The notes under the pieces: model-generated
Databases searched by the model: none
Seen by the model: the letters and a program-made list of their open reading frames with translations, nothing else
What the model was told of the DNA's origin: nothing
Made by a program: the position numbers and the translations under genes
Shown: positions 50,394-59,162 of the stretch, piece after piece
Layout: every line of letters begins with the position of its first letter
Position numbering within the stretch: the first letter of the stretch is position 1
Assembly (NCBI GenBank): GCA_947500005.1
Contig: CANMQJ010000010.1
Span: 108,485 to 172,484, forward strand
Direction of reading: 5' to 3'
Origin: an uncultured Paracoccaceae bacterium
Lineage (GTDB): Bacteria > Pseudomonadota > Alphaproteobacteria > Rhodobacterales > Rhodobacteraceae
DNA: 64,000 nt

Positions 50394-50986
50394 TATTCGT
50401 TCTCCTCTGCGGACCCGTCCTCGGTCACGATCTCGTCAAATTGGTCTTCGTTGAGCGCGCCGGCGGCCTTGCGCTGGCGCAGCATTTCCTTGATCAAATC
50501 CTCGGTCAGCACGAGCTTGGCGTCGCTCAGCCAGTCGAATTTCAGGCCGATGGTCACGGTTTCCCCGTCCTGCGGTATGTTGACGAGCACCTCGTCATCC
50601 TCGACTCCGGCCAGTTCACCCTTGAAGCGGCGGCGGCCGTCGATCAGTTCAGAAGTCTCGATCTTTGCCTCATAACCCTCGAACGCGGCGAAATCCTTGA
50701 GGCGGGTCAAGGGCCGGTCGATGCCGGGGCTCGACACCTCAAGCGTATAGGCATCCAGGATCGGATCCTCGACGTCCAGCGTTGCGCTGATGGCGTTGGA
50801 GATCTCGGCGCAATCGTCGACCTCGATCCCGCCATCCGGCTTGTCGGCCATGATCTGCAATGTCGTGTGCTTGCCGCTCATCAGCCGGACCCGGACGAGT
50901 TCGAATCCCAGATCCTCTATCACGGGAATGATGATCTCAGCCAGGCGCCGGTCGATCGCGGCTTTTGCTATGAGGTCGTTCGACAT
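50393..50986 (-). CDS. rimP: ribosome maturation factor RimP
   Basis: Assists 30S subunit assembly. The 197-residue protein has [29 protein letters not shown] and [11 protein letters not shown], all RimP-like. Start: ATG at 50986, giving [10 protein letters not shown]; the longer frame beginning at 51082 crosses a terminator hairpin and is not used. First gene of the operon; the ATG is 14 bases from the T-tract of an intrinsic terminator. Confidence 0.95.
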   Translation of the reverse strand: MSNDLIAKAAIDRRLAEIIIPVIEDLGFELVRVRLMSGKHTTLQIMADKPDGGIEVDDCAEISNAISATLDVEDPILDAYTLEVSSPGIDRPLTRLKDFAAFEGYEAKIETSELIDGRRRFKGELAGVEDDEVLVNIPQDGETVTIGLKFDWLSDAKLVLTEDLIKEMLRQRKAAGALNEDQFDEIVTEDGSAEENE

Positions 50987-50999
50987 GGTTTCCAGACAC

Positions 51000-51022
51000 A
51001 AAAAAACGGGCGCGCGGCCCGT
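51000..51022 (-). terminator. intrinsic terminator in front of rimP
   Basis: On the minus strand ACGGGC, loop CGCGC, GCCCGT (51022-51005) is followed by seven T (51006-51000; one T shared with the stem), and the rimP ATG comes 14 bases later. It could simply end the upstream peptidase/binding-protein transcript, or act as an attenuator if the rimP promoter lies upstream of it. Confidence 0.8.
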
Positions 51023-51118
51023 GGAACTTTTCCGGTGGAACCCCGGACCCCAAGGCCCGACGTGCCGCTGTTGATTTGCCATATACGGGCTGGGGCGCGA
51101 GTCTGCAACCCCCCTCGG

Positions 51119-51937
51119 TCAGACCATCCACCAGCGTTCGGCGAGCCGTCCGCCATCGAGGGGCGCGGAGGAGATCCGGGACGGCATGCCGACCTTGCTG
51201 GTAGCAACCAGTGCCATGTTCTCTTCCGAGGGGTGATAAAGAAAGCGGGCGCCGTCGCGCAGGGCAGTGGAGTCTGGCAGGGCGGCAAGATCGACATAGC
51301 CATCGCGCAACGCTTCGGCCCGGATTGCGGCGTCGGGTATGACGATGACATCCACCGCGTCAGCCCAACCCGCGCGACCTTCCTTGTAGTGGCCTGCAAC
51401 ACGACGCCCACGAAAATGGCGCCCATCCTCCGCGCGCTCGACCCGGTAACAGCCAGTGCCATTCGCTCCGGCCAGCGGCTGAACCGTCTCGCCTGCGCGC
51501 GCCACGGCAAAGCGGCTATCGGCAAGAAACAATGGCAAGCCCGGATCCGCCCGGTCGAGTTCGAGCCTCAGGCTGTTTGCGCCGGTGGGCTCCGACCGCC
51601 CCAGACCGTCAAGCGCCGCGACGACGTCCGAGGGCGCAAGGAGGTGACCGTCGTGGAAGCGCGCATCGTCGCGCAGGGTCAGATGCCAGACCTTGGCGGC
51701 CGCGTCGGAGTGCCACTGTGTCATCAATTCGCCGCGCAGGGCGCCATCTGGGCCAATCTCGGTCAGCGTGTCGAACACGGCGCCGCGCACCAAAGCTTCG
51801 AGGCTGCCATCGCGGGGCACGGCGATCCGCAGCACCCCACCCTGCCGCGGGGCGGCGTCCAGAGACACGCCTGTCGCGGCCAGCAGCGCGGCGGCTGCAC
51901 CCGAGGTGAAAAGCGCGCGGCGGTCGATGCGGTTCAT
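51119..51937 (-). CDS. short extracellular solute-binding protein, family 5-like (peptide ABC type)
   Basis: A 272-residue protein. The N-terminus RIDRRALFTSGAAAALLAATG fits a twin-arginine signal. The body has SLEALVRGAVFDTLTEIG, VWHLTLRDDARFHDGH and VVAALDGLGRSE, which match the N-terminal lobe of SBP_bac_5 peptide-binding proteins; the complete family is about 500 residues, so the second lobe is missing. I recall a roseobacter family of the same short size ending in ERWW, so it is probably intact rather than truncated. No permease or ATPase is near. ATG overlaps the pip stop by four bases. Confidence 0.72.
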   Translation of the reverse strand: MNRIDRRALFTSGAAAALLAATGVSLDAAPRQGGVLRIAVPRDGSLEALVRGAVFDTLTEIGPDGALRGELMTQWHSDAAAKVWHLTLRDDARFHDGHLLAPSDVVAALDGLGRSEPTGANSLRLELDRADPGLPLFLADSRFAVARAGETVQPLAGANGTGCYRVERAEDGRHFRGRRVAGHYKEGRAGWADAVDVIVIPDAAIRAEALRDGYVDLAALPDSTALRDGARFLYHPSEENMALVATSKVGMPSRISSAPLDGGRLAERWWMV

Positions 51938-52911
51938 CGGCCCTGCTCCCCGATACGGTCCATGATGCGGACAAGCTCCGCTGAAATGCCCGGCTCGCTC
52001 AGCGCGTGACCGGCGTTGCGCACCATCTTGAGCTCGGCGTTGGGCCAGAGCTCGCTCAGCCGGTAGGCCGAGGCGGGCGGGCATATCATGTCATACCGTC
52101 CCTGTACGATGAAGCCCGGTATGTGTGAGATCCGGCCCATCTGAGCAAGGATCTGCCCATCCTGTTCCAGAAAACCGCCATTTTGGAAATAGTGATTCTC
52201 CAGCCTCGCAAAGGCTCGGGCATAGTCGCCGGGACTTTCCCCCATAGTGCCGTGCGAATGGATCGAGGCGAGCGCGTTTTCCCAGGCCGACCATATGCGA
52301 CCGAACCGCGTCTCCTCCATAAGGTTACCCGAGAAAAGGCGCCGGTGATAGGCGGCGATCAGGTCGGAGCGTTCGGCCTCGGGGATCGGGCCGACGAATT
52401 TCGACCAGATCTCGGGCCAGAATTTGCCAGCGCCGCCGCCGTAAAACCAGTCCAGCTCGGCCTGCGTCATCAGGAAGACGCCTCGCAGGACCAGGTGCGT
52501 GACGCGGTCGGGATGCGTTTGCGCGTAGACGAGCGCGAGGGTCGCCCCCCAGCTGCCGCCGAAGGCGACCCATTCGTCGATGTCGAGGAGGGTGCGGATC
52601 CGCTCTATATCCGACACGAGGTGCCAAGTGGTGTTGTCAGCGACCGACGCGTGCGGTCGAGAGCGTCCACAACCGCGCTGGTCAAACAGAATCACCCGGA
52701 AAACGGTCGGGTCGAAATAGCGCCGCATCGCCGGGCTGCATCCACCGCCCGGACCTCCATGCAGAACCACGACGGGAATCCCGTCAGGATTGCCGCATTG
52801 CTCGACATAGATGCGATGACCCTGGCCAACATCCACCATGCGCTGGTCGAACGGGTCGACCGGCGGGTAGAGGTACTGCACTGCGCGCTTTTGGTCCGGG
52901 TACTTGTCCAT
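51934..52911 (-). CDS. pip: proline iminopeptidase
   Basis: Releases N-terminal proline from peptides. A 325-residue alpha/beta hydrolase: [29 protein letters not shown], nucleophile serine in [13 protein letters not shown], and Asp/His in YDMICPP and [13 protein letters not shown] at 52911. It is followed by a peptide-binding-like gene (overlap four bases) and faces ubiG on the other strand across about 50 bases. Confidence 0.95.
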   Translation of the reverse strand: MDKYPDQKRAVQYLYPPVDPFDQRMVDVGQGHRIYVEQCGNPDGIPVVVLHGGPGGGCSPAMRRYFDPTVFRVILFDQRGCGRSRPHASVADNTTWHLVSDIERIRTLLDIDEWVAFGGSWGATLALVYAQTHPDRVTHLVLRGVFLMTQAELDWFYGGGAGKFWPEIWSKFVGPIPEAERSDLIAAYHRRLFSGNLMEETRFGRIWSAWENALASIHSHGTMGESPGDYARAFARLENHYFQNGGFLEQDGQILAQMGRISHIPGFIVQGRYDMICPPASAYRLSELWPNAELKMVRNAGHALSEPGISAELVRIMDRIGEQGR

Positions 52912-52960
52912 CTCTGCCCTATATAGTCCTCAAGCTGTAAAAGAGCACACGGAGACAGGA

Positions 52961-53710
52961 ATGCAAGCGAGTCCCAACACCGTCGATCCCGCTGAGATCG
53001 CCAAGTTCGAGGCGATGGCCGCCGAATGGTGGGATCCGCAGGGGAAGTTCAAGCCGCTGCACATGCTCAATCCTTGCCGACTGGACTATATCACGGGCCA
53101 GATCGCCGGGGAATTCGGACGCGACCTGACGACCGAGAGGCCCTTTGCCGGATTGCGTATCCTCGACATCGGCTGCGGTGGCGGCCTCCTCTCCGAACCT
53201 ATGGCGCGGCTTGGGGCCGAGGTCGTGGGCGCGGACGCCGCCGAGCGAAATCTGCCCGTCGCACGCATCCATGCGGAGCAATCGGGGCTGGAGATCGACT
53301 ATCGCCACACCACGGCCGAGGCGCTTGCCGAATCGGGGGAGCAGTTCGATGTCGTTCTCAACATGGAGGTCGTCGAGCATGTGGCTGATCCGCTAGGGTA
53401 TCTGACTGCGGTCCGCCGGCTGTTGAAGCCTGGTGGCCTCCACGTGTGTTCGACCATCAACCGAAACCCGAAATCCTATGCGATGGCGATCTTCGGGGCC
53501 GAGGTTGTCATGCGGTGGCTGCCGCGTGGGACACATGAATGGTCCAAATTCATCACGCCGGACGAATTGTTCGAACTTCTGCGCCAGGCAGGGCTGGACC
53601 CCGTGGATCGCAAGGGGTTCGTGTTCAACCCGATCAGTTGGAGCTGGTCCGTTTCGGCGCGGGATCTCAGCGTCAATTACGTCACCGCCAGTGTGAAGCC
53701 CGCGTCCTGA
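52961..53710 (+). CDS. ubiG: ubiquinone biosynthesis O-methyltransferase
   Basis: Makes both O-methylation steps of ubiquinone synthesis. 249 residues: [20 protein letters not shown] at the start is a UbiG hallmark; SAM motif [31 protein letters not shown] at 52961, GGAG about seven bases upstream; the upstream frame to 52904 is rejected. Confidence 0.96.
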   Translation: MQASPNTVDPAEIAKFEAMAAEWWDPQGKFKPLHMLNPCRLDYITGQIAGEFGRDLTTERPFAGLRILDIGCGGGLLSEPMARLGAEVVGADAAERNLPVARIHAEQSGLEIDYRHTTAEALAESGEQFDVVLNMEVVEHVADPLGYLTAVRRLLKPGGLHVCSTINRNPKSYAMAIFGAEVVMRWLPRGTHEWSKFITPDELFELLRQAGLDPVDRKGFVFNPISWSWSVSARDLSVNYVTASVKPAS

Positions 53711-53718
53711 TAGCCCGA

Positions 53719-54159
53719 TCAGGCGTTTTCCAGCTTGATCCGCAGGTCGCGCAAGACGGGCAGGACGGTGCGCACGCGGTCCGACCCCAGTTGCTGGACC
53801 ATCCTGTTGATGAGCGGCGCAATTGACTGAATCGCCTGATCGCGCGCCTGTCGGCCCGCCGGACTGATGGCCACCATCTTGCGGCGGGCATCGTCCCAAT
53901 CGGGACGGATGTGGATGTAGCCGGCCCATTCGAGCTTGGCCAGCGTGTTCGTCATGGCACCGCGTGTCACGTGAAACGTTGCTGCCAACTGCGCCGGAGA
54001 TCGTTCGTTTCCGACGAAGACAAGGTGGTTGAGTACCGAGAAATGCGAGATCTCCATGCCCTTGGGCAGCACCTTGCTGAGCCGGTTGCGCAGCAACTGG
54101 TCGGCGGTCAGGATCTCGCTGAAAAGCGAAATCGCCAAGGCGTTCGTCTCGTCGGTCAT
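53719..54159 (-). CDS. MarR-family transcriptional regulator
   Basis: A 146-residue winged-helix regulator: EISHFSVLNHLVF, RSPAQLAATFHVTRGAMTNTL (recognition helix) and RPDWDDARRKMVAISPAG (wing). It is downstream of the nitrilase gene on the same strand, with 12 bases between. Target unknown. Confidence 0.92.
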   Translation of the reverse strand: MTDETNALAISLFSEILTADQLLRNRLSKVLPKGMEISHFSVLNHLVFVGNERSPAQLAATFHVTRGAMTNTLAKLEWAGYIHIRPDWDDARRKMVAISPAGRQARDQAIQSIAPLINRMVQQLGSDRVRTVLPVLRDLRIKLENA

Positions 54160-54171
54160 CGTCAGTCCGGA

Positions 54172-55002
54172 TCAGGGCCCGGTGAAGGGGCGTACATGTG
54201 TCAGGGACGGCACCTTGCGGCGTGCCTCTGTCACAGAAGTATCATCCACGTGCAGAAAGTGAATGCCGGGCTCGGTCCCTCCGTCTAGCAGAACCTCGCC
54301 CCAGGGCGATACGGCCATGCTGTGCCCGTGTGTCTGGCGCTGCTTGCCGCGCGTTGTCGGATGCGTGCCGCATTGTCCGGGGGCAAGGACATAGCATCCC
54401 GTCTCGATCGCCCGCGCCCGCAGAAGTGACTCCCAATGCGCCGCGCCGGTCACGGGCGAAAACGCTGCCGGAACGGTCAGGATTCGCGCGCCCGCTTGCG
54501 CCAGGGCGGCGTAGAGATGCGGAAAGCGTATGTCATAGCAGACGGTCATGCCGAGCCGGCCGAAGGGCGTGTCGGCGGTCACCGCGCGGTCGCCGGGACG
54601 ATAATTGGCCGATTCGCGAAACGTCTCGGTTTCGGTCACTTGCACGTCGAACATGTGGATCTTGTCGTACCACGCGACGATTTCACCTTGGGGCGAGATC
54701 AGGAAGGAGCGGTTGGCGAACCGTCCATCCGCGTCGTGGGTCTTGAGGCCGAGAGATCCTATGAGTAGCCAGATGCCAAGCTCGCCTGCCTGCTCGCGCA
54801 ACCCGGCGAGGGTTTCGTCCTCCTCCTCGTGGCGCAGAACCTCTTGCTGACGAGTCTTGCTGCCCGAGACGCAATTCGTCACTTCTGGGGTGAGGACAAA
54901 GCCCGCGCCCTGCTCCACCGCCGAGGCGACCATCCTTCGTACCGTGTCGAGATTTTCGGTCGGATCGTCCGACGACGTGATCTGGAGCAGCGCGGTTTTC
55001 AT
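54172..55002 (-). CDS. carbon-nitrogen hydrolase (Nit family, deaminated-glutathione-amidase-like)
   Basis: A 276-residue nitrilase-superfamily amidase with the Glu-Lys-Cys triad: FVLTPEVTN (Glu), WYDKIHMFDV (Lys) and TVCYDIRFP (Cys). The pattern is close to the Nit1/Nit2 branch that repairs deaminated glutathione. The adjacent gene is a glutaredoxin, whose stop overlaps this start by one base, which suits a glutathione role. ATG at 55002. Confidence 0.88.
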   Translation of the reverse strand: MKTALLQITSSDDPTENLDTVRRMVASAVEQGAGFVLTPEVTNCVSGSKTRQQEVLRHEEEDETLAGLREQAGELGIWLLIGSLGLKTHDADGRFANRSFLISPQGEIVAWYDKIHMFDVQVTETETFRESANYRPGDRAVTADTPFGRLGMTVCYDIRFPHLYAALAQAGARILTVPAAFSPVTGAAHWESLLRARAIETGCYVLAPGQCGTHPTTRGKQRQTHGHSMAVSPWGEVLLDGGTEPGIHFLHVDDTSVTEARRKVPSLTHVRPFTGP

Positions 55003-55259
55003 CACGCGGCCAGCATCGGGTCGAGCTTGCCCGAACGATCCAGGTCAAAAAGATCGTCGCATCCGCCTACATGGGTCTCTCCGATAAAGATTTGTGGCAC
55101 CGTGCGCCGCCCATTTGCGCGCTGGATCATTTCGGGCTTTCGACCCGGATCGCGCAGCACGTCGATCTCGGTGTACTCGACGCCTTTCTGATTTAACAGG
55201 CGTTTGGCCGCATGGCAGAAACCACAAAGCGGCGAGGTGTAGATTTCGACAGGTTTCAT
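55002..55259 (-). CDS. grxC: glutaredoxin 3
   Basis: An 85-residue dithiol glutaredoxin that uses glutathione to reduce disulfides. The active site is CGFC (SPLCGFCHAAKRLL) instead of the usual CPYC; VPQIFIGETHVGGCDDL is the glutathione-binding block. ATG at 55259. Confidence 0.94.
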   Translation of the reverse strand: MKPVEIYTSPLCGFCHAAKRLLNQKGVEYTEIDVLRDPGRKPEMIQRANGRRTVPQIFIGETHVGGCDDLFDLDRSGKLDPMLAA

Positions 55260-55295
55260 GCGTTTCCCTCAAACTTGGCTGAAGTTTAGGGACAG

Positions 55296-56024
55296 TTAAG
55301 CATCCTTGGCAACGCGCGCCAGTGTGAGCACGCGGATTCGGGAGGCGCCGGCCGACAGGCAGGCGGTGGCACAGGCAGCAAGCGTCGCGCCCGAGGTCAT
55401 GACATCGTCCACGAGCAGCACATCGCGATTCATGAGGCGATGACGGCGTTTCGGGTGGAGACTGATCGCATCACGCAGCGTGGCGAACCGGGTCTCGGCA
55501 TTCATTCCGTCGAGTTTCGGTGTGCGCCGGCGGCGTTGCAGCAGGTCGGGACAAACCGAGAGCCCGGTTTCGTGACCGAGATGCTGTGCCAGCAGCGCGG
55601 ACTGGTTGTAGCGCCGCTTGACCAGTCGTGACCAGTGCAGCGGGACCGGCGCGATGAGTGTGCCCCCGACCAGGATCTCTCGTCCCGCCTGCGCAAGCCA
55701 GCGCGCGGCTGGTCGGGCCAACTCGGGTCGGTCGCCATGTTTCAGCGCGAGGATCATTCGGCGTCCCCTTCCAGTGTAAAGCAAAGCCGCGCGACCCTCG
55801 GCCCAGGGGCGTGGTGTCTTCATGCAATCGTCGCATTCGATCCGGTGGCCGTCCCGCTCGCCCGGGAGGGGGACACCGCAAGCGTCGCACACCGTCCCGA
55901 CGATAAAGGGCGTGTCCCGCCAGCAGGGGCCGCACAGTCCGAAGTCGGATGACACCATGTCGCCGCAGCCCATGCAGCGGGGCGGATAGACCAGTTCAAC
56001 GGCGGTTTGAATTCGGCTCCACAT
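55296..56024 (-). CDS. comF: ComF-family protein (phosphoribosyltransferase-like)
   Basis: A 242-residue protein with an N-terminal zinc-binding cysteine region (CMGCGDMV, CGPCW, CDACG and CDDC) and a PRTase motif LLVDDVMTSGATLAAC near the C-terminus. ALLYTGRGRRMILALKHGD and RRYNQSALLAQ are ComF signatures. In competent bacteria it acts in DNA uptake; in roseobacters its role is not established, and no other com gene is visible here. ATG at 56024. Confidence 0.92.
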   Translation of the reverse strand: MWSRIQTAVELVYPPRCMGCGDMVSSDFGLCGPCWRDTPFIVGTVCDACGVPLPGERDGHRIECDDCMKTPRPWAEGRAALLYTGRGRRMILALKHGDRPELARPAARWLAQAGREILVGGTLIAPVPLHWSRLVKRRYNQSALLAQHLGHETGLSVCPDLLQRRRRTPKLDGMNAETRFATLRDAISLHPKRRHRLMNRDVLLVDDVMTSGATLAACATACLSAGASRIRVLTLARVAKDA

Positions 56025-56040
56025 GGTTTAACTGCGGCTC

Positions 56041-56871
56041 ATGAGAATGCCAGTTTCGGACATGCCAGCCCTTTTCGACCGTGACGCGCTTGCCGCCCAT
56101 CGCGCGCGGGCTTCGCAGGAGGGTTTGTTCCTGCACGAGGTCGCGGTGGGTGAGGTGAAGGATCGCCTGTCGATGGTTAACAGGACGTTTACGGATACCG
56201 CCGTCGTGGCGCCGTTTCCGAGTCCTTGGCTGTCAGCCTTTCCCGAGGCCAGATACTTGCCCGATGACGAAGTTCTGGCACTGGAGCCGGGAAGTTGCGA
56301 TCTCCTCATCCATGGTATGGCTCTGCATTGGGCGAATGACCCCGTGGGCCAGTTGATCCAATGCCGTCGTGCCCTCCGTCCGGATGGACTGCTGATTGCG
56401 CTGTGTCTTGGTGGTGAAACCCTGCATGAGTTGCGCGCGGCGCTGGGCCAGGCCGAGGCCGAGGTCACGGGCGGTTTGAGTCCCAGAGTCGCCCCGATGG
56501 GGGAGATCCGCGACCTTGGGGCGTTGCTGCAACGGGCAGGGCTCGCCTTGCCGGTGGCTGATTCGGTACCGCTTACCGTGTCCTACAGGGACCTTTGGCA
56601 CCTGATGAGGGACATGCGTGCCATGGGTGAGACCAATGCACTTAGCGACCGGATCAGGCGGTTCACCCGCAGAACGCTGCTCGACCGAGCAGGTGAACTA
56701 TACGCCGCGCATTTCGGGATGCCCGATGGACGTCTGCGTGCGACCTTCGAATTCATCTGTCTCACCGGTTGGGCTCCGGACGAAAGTCAGCCCAGACCGC
56801 TCCGACCGGGATCCGCGCAGGCACGGCTCGCAGAGGCGCTGGGCACCAATGAGACCAAATTGTCCGATTGA
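56041..56871 (+). CDS. BioC/NDUFAF5-like methyltransferase with a divergent SAM site
   Basis: A 276-residue protein related to BioC and the mitochondrial complex-I assembly factor NDUFAF5: FDRDALAAHRARA, LLIHGMALHWANDP, QCRRALRPDGLLIA and GGLSPRVAPMGEIRDLG. The glycine-rich SAM motif I (DxGxGxG) is absent: the corresponding region reads TDTAVVAPFPSPW. The rest of the fold is kept, so it may have lost methylation activity or bind SAM differently. ATG at 56041, divergent from comF across 16 bases. Confidence 0.85.
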   Translation: MRMPVSDMPALFDRDALAAHRARASQEGLFLHEVAVGEVKDRLSMVNRTFTDTAVVAPFPSPWLSAFPEARYLPDDEVLALEPGSCDLLIHGMALHWANDPVGQLIQCRRALRPDGLLIALCLGGETLHELRAALGQAEAEVTGGLSPRVAPMGEIRDLGALLQRAGLALPVADSVPLTVSYRDLWHLMRDMRAMGETNALSDRIRRFTRRTLLDRAGELYAAHFGMPDGRLRATFEFICLTGWAPDESQPRPLRPGSAQARLAEALGTNETKLSD

Positions 56872-56930
56872 CGTGGCCAGAAACCCGCTTAACTGAGCGT
56901 CGGACAGGACAGATTTTCAGGAAAACCAAT

Positions 56931-57992
56931 ATGCTCGATGCCATCAAGGACGCCATCCGACCCGCCCATGCTCCTGCGGATCACCCCAAGGTGAAAATGG
57001 GCCGCATCGGTGTATTGCTGGCCAATCTGGGCACTCCGGATCACTATTCCTACTGGCCGATGCGACGGTACCTGAACGAGTTCCTGTCGGACAAGCGGGT
57101 GATCGACTATCCAGCGTGGAAATGGCAGCCGATCTTGCAGGGGATCATCCTGACCAAGCGGCCGTTCAGTTCGGGCGCGGCTTACAAATCGATCTGGAAT
57201 CACGACAAGGGCGAAAGCCCCTTGATGACGATCACCAAGGAGCAGACCGCCAAACTGTCCGCGAAGCTGCACGAAGCGCATGGCGACCGCGTGATGGTCG
57301 ATTTCTGCATGCGGTATGGCAACCCCTCGACTCGTTCCAAGGTGGCCGAGATGGTTAAGGAAGGGTGCGACCGGATCCTGTTCTTTCCGCTTTACCCGCA
57401 ATACGCCGGCGCGACGACTGCAACCGCGAATGACCAGTTCTTTCGCGCGTTGATGCAGGAAACCTGGCAGCCGGCAAGCCGCACGGTTCCGGCCTATTTC
57501 GACCACCCCACTTATATCGACGCATTGGCCACCTCTATCGAGACGGCCTATGCCGGTATGGAGACACGCCCCGATATCCTGGTGTGCTCATATCACGGGA
57601 TGCCGGAGCGCTATCTCAAGCAGGGCGATCCCTATCATTGCCAGTGCGTGAAGACGACACGACTGCTGAAGGAGAGGCTGGGCTGGGGCGACGACCAGAT
57701 CACATCGACCTTCCAGTCACGATTCGGCCCCGAGGAATGGCTGAAACCTTACACGGTCGATCACGTTGCCGATCTGGCCAAGGCGGGAAAGAAGAAGATC
57801 GCCGTGGTCGCACCCGCCTTTTCGGCCGATTGCATCGAAACGCTGGAGGAGATCAACGAGGAGATCCGCGAAAGCTTCGAGGAGGCCGGCGGCGAAAGCT
57901 TCACCTACATTCCCTGCCTGAACGCTGACGATGCCCATGTCTCGGCCCTTGCTGCCGTGATCGAAGACAACATGAAAGGCTGGATCGATTGA
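56931..57992 (+). CDS. hemH: ferrochelatase
   Basis: Inserts Fe2+ into protoporphyrin IX, the last step of heme synthesis. 353 residues: VLLANLGTPD, SYHGMPERYLKQGDPYH (catalytic His and conserved Glu block) and APAFSADCIETLEE. ATG at 56931 with CAGGAAA upstream; frame to 56868 rejected. A bidirectional terminator follows. Confidence 0.97.
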   Translation: MLDAIKDAIRPAHAPADHPKVKMGRIGVLLANLGTPDHYSYWPMRRYLNEFLSDKRVIDYPAWKWQPILQGIILTKRPFSSGAAYKSIWNHDKGESPLMTITKEQTAKLSAKLHEAHGDRVMVDFCMRYGNPSTRSKVAEMVKEGCDRILFFPLYPQYAGATTATANDQFFRALMQETWQPASRTVPAYFDHPTYIDALATSIETAYAGMETRPDILVCSYHGMPERYLKQGDPYHCQCVKTTRLLKERLGWGDDQITSTFQSRFGPEEWLKPYTVDHVADLAKAGKKKIAVVAPAFSADCIETLEEINEEIRESFEEAGGESFTYIPCLNADDAHVSALAAVIEDNMKGWID

Positions 57993-58015
57993 GCATGACG
58001 TCTCAGCCCAAAAGA

Positions 58016-58043
58016 AAAAGGCGGTGGTAGCCCACCGCCTTTT
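58016..58043. terminator. bidirectional terminator after hemH
   Basis: AAAAGGCGGTGG (58016-58027) pairs with CCACCGCCTTTT (58032-58043) over a four-base loop. It ends hemH (+) and the small membrane-protein gene (-). Confidence 0.95.
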
Positions 58044-58067
58044 CCAAGTTTCGTATCGCCGGGGCGA

Positions 58068-58250
58068 TTAGTTTGCTGCAACAGCCGCGCCGACCAGAAC
58101 CAGCAGCAGCAGGGGCAGCCAAACGCCACCCGACGAGCCCTGAGTTTCTTCGACGATGACCGGTGCTTCGACGATCGGCGCTTCCAAGTTGCCTGCAAAA
58201 GCGGTCGATGCGGCGGCGGTCAGGGCAGCAGCGAGAACGAGTTTCTTCAT
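58068..58250 (-). CDS. small signal-peptide and membrane protein of unknown function
   Basis: A 60-residue protein: signal peptide KKLVLAAALTAAASTAFAG, a short Pro/Val/Glu-rich middle (EAPIVEAPVIVEE), and a C-terminal hydrophobic segment VWLPLLLLVLVGAAV. ATG at 58250 with GGAGG five bases upstream. I recall comparable small proteins next to hemH in other roseobacters. Function unknown. Confidence 0.75.
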   Translation of the reverse strand: MKKLVLAAALTAAASTAFAGNLEAPIVEAPVIVEETQGSSGGVWLPLLLLVLVGAAVAAN

Positions 58251-58390
58251 GTTAACCTCCAGAATTTGCGCGATTACATACATGTATACCGCGCACCCAA
58301 GACTTACCTCGTGTTTTTTTTCTATGCCGCACCGGGTCTGAAATGCAAACGCTACTTGCGGGGTTCGCCCTCAAGGACGCCAAAATGTCG

Positions 58391-58990
58391 TCAAATTAGC
58401 AACACTTGCGTGCCCACCCTGGCCATCCCGAACAGCTCGGCGATATGTTCATTGTATAGCCCGATACATCCGTTCGAGGATTTGCGGCCTATCTTGCGCG
58501 TGTCATGTGTGCCGTGGATCCGGTAGTATTGCCAGCTAAGATACAGTGCATGCGTTCCAAGCGGATTGTCCGGCCCCGGGGGAATATAGTCCGGCCATTC
58601 AGGATTGCGCTTCTTCATCGATGGTGTTGGCGCCCAACTTGGACCCTCGACCTTTCGGATGACGCTGGTCCGGCCGGTTCTCGTAAGATCGTCGGTCAGC
58701 GGAACTGAGGATGGGTAGAGCTTGTAGATGCTTTGGTCCTCTGACCAGAAGTGCAGTGCGCGAGAGACTGTGTCGACGAGAATCGCCCCGTTACGCGTGC
58801 TGGAAAAATAGGGCCGCCAATCGAGCGCGCGAAAGCCCGAGACATTCCGGCGGACTGCCGGTTCAGCCTCCGGCGCAGGCCGCAACGGATCACCGGGTGT
58901 GTACTGCGCGATTGCCGGGGCGGCCAGTATGGTTGCCGTGCCTGACAGGAAGGCACGTCTTGTCTGGTGTGATGAATGCTTCTTCCTCAT
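58391..58990 (-). CDS. L,D-transpeptidase (YkuD) with Tat-type signal
   Basis: A 199-residue exported protein. TRRAFLSG near the N-terminus is a twin-arginine signal, cleaved about ATILAAPAIAQ. The YkuD domain has HGTHD and SSNGCIGLYNEH, with the catalytic Cys in SNGC; the usual Arg after GCI is Gly here. Such enzymes make 3-3 peptidoglycan cross-links. ATG at 58990, the only Met next to the signal. Divergent from the CAP lipoprotein gene. Confidence 0.88.
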   Translation of the reverse strand: MRKKHSSHQTRRAFLSGTATILAAPAIAQYTPGDPLRPAPEAEPAVRRNVSGFRALDWRPYFSSTRNGAILVDTVSRALHFWSEDQSIYKLYPSSVPLTDDLTRTGRTSVIRKVEGPSWAPTPSMKKRNPEWPDYIPPGPDNPLGTHALYLSWQYYRIHGTHDTRKIGRKSSNGCIGLYNEHIAELFGMARVGTQVLLI

Positions 58991-59162
58991 GTTGGTGTGC
59001 ACCCTTGCGTGTCCAAATCCTCGATGTTCGGCAATAATATTGCGCGAGCGGCTTTGTCGCAATTGAATCGGATGGACCTTGCCGATGTGTCGGTCTGCGC
59101 ATTTGCCAGCAGCGGCAGGGCGCGCTATTCCCCATGAAACAAAGAACAGGACCGGCTAAACG

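Noticed and set aside
49044..50675. 543-codon plus-strand open frame
   Set aside because: Antisense shadow of nusA and rimP.
58278..58287. Palindrome ATACATGTAT upstream of the small envelope protein gene
   Set aside because: Ten bases could be an operator, but there is no second copy and no regulator nearby; too short to claim.
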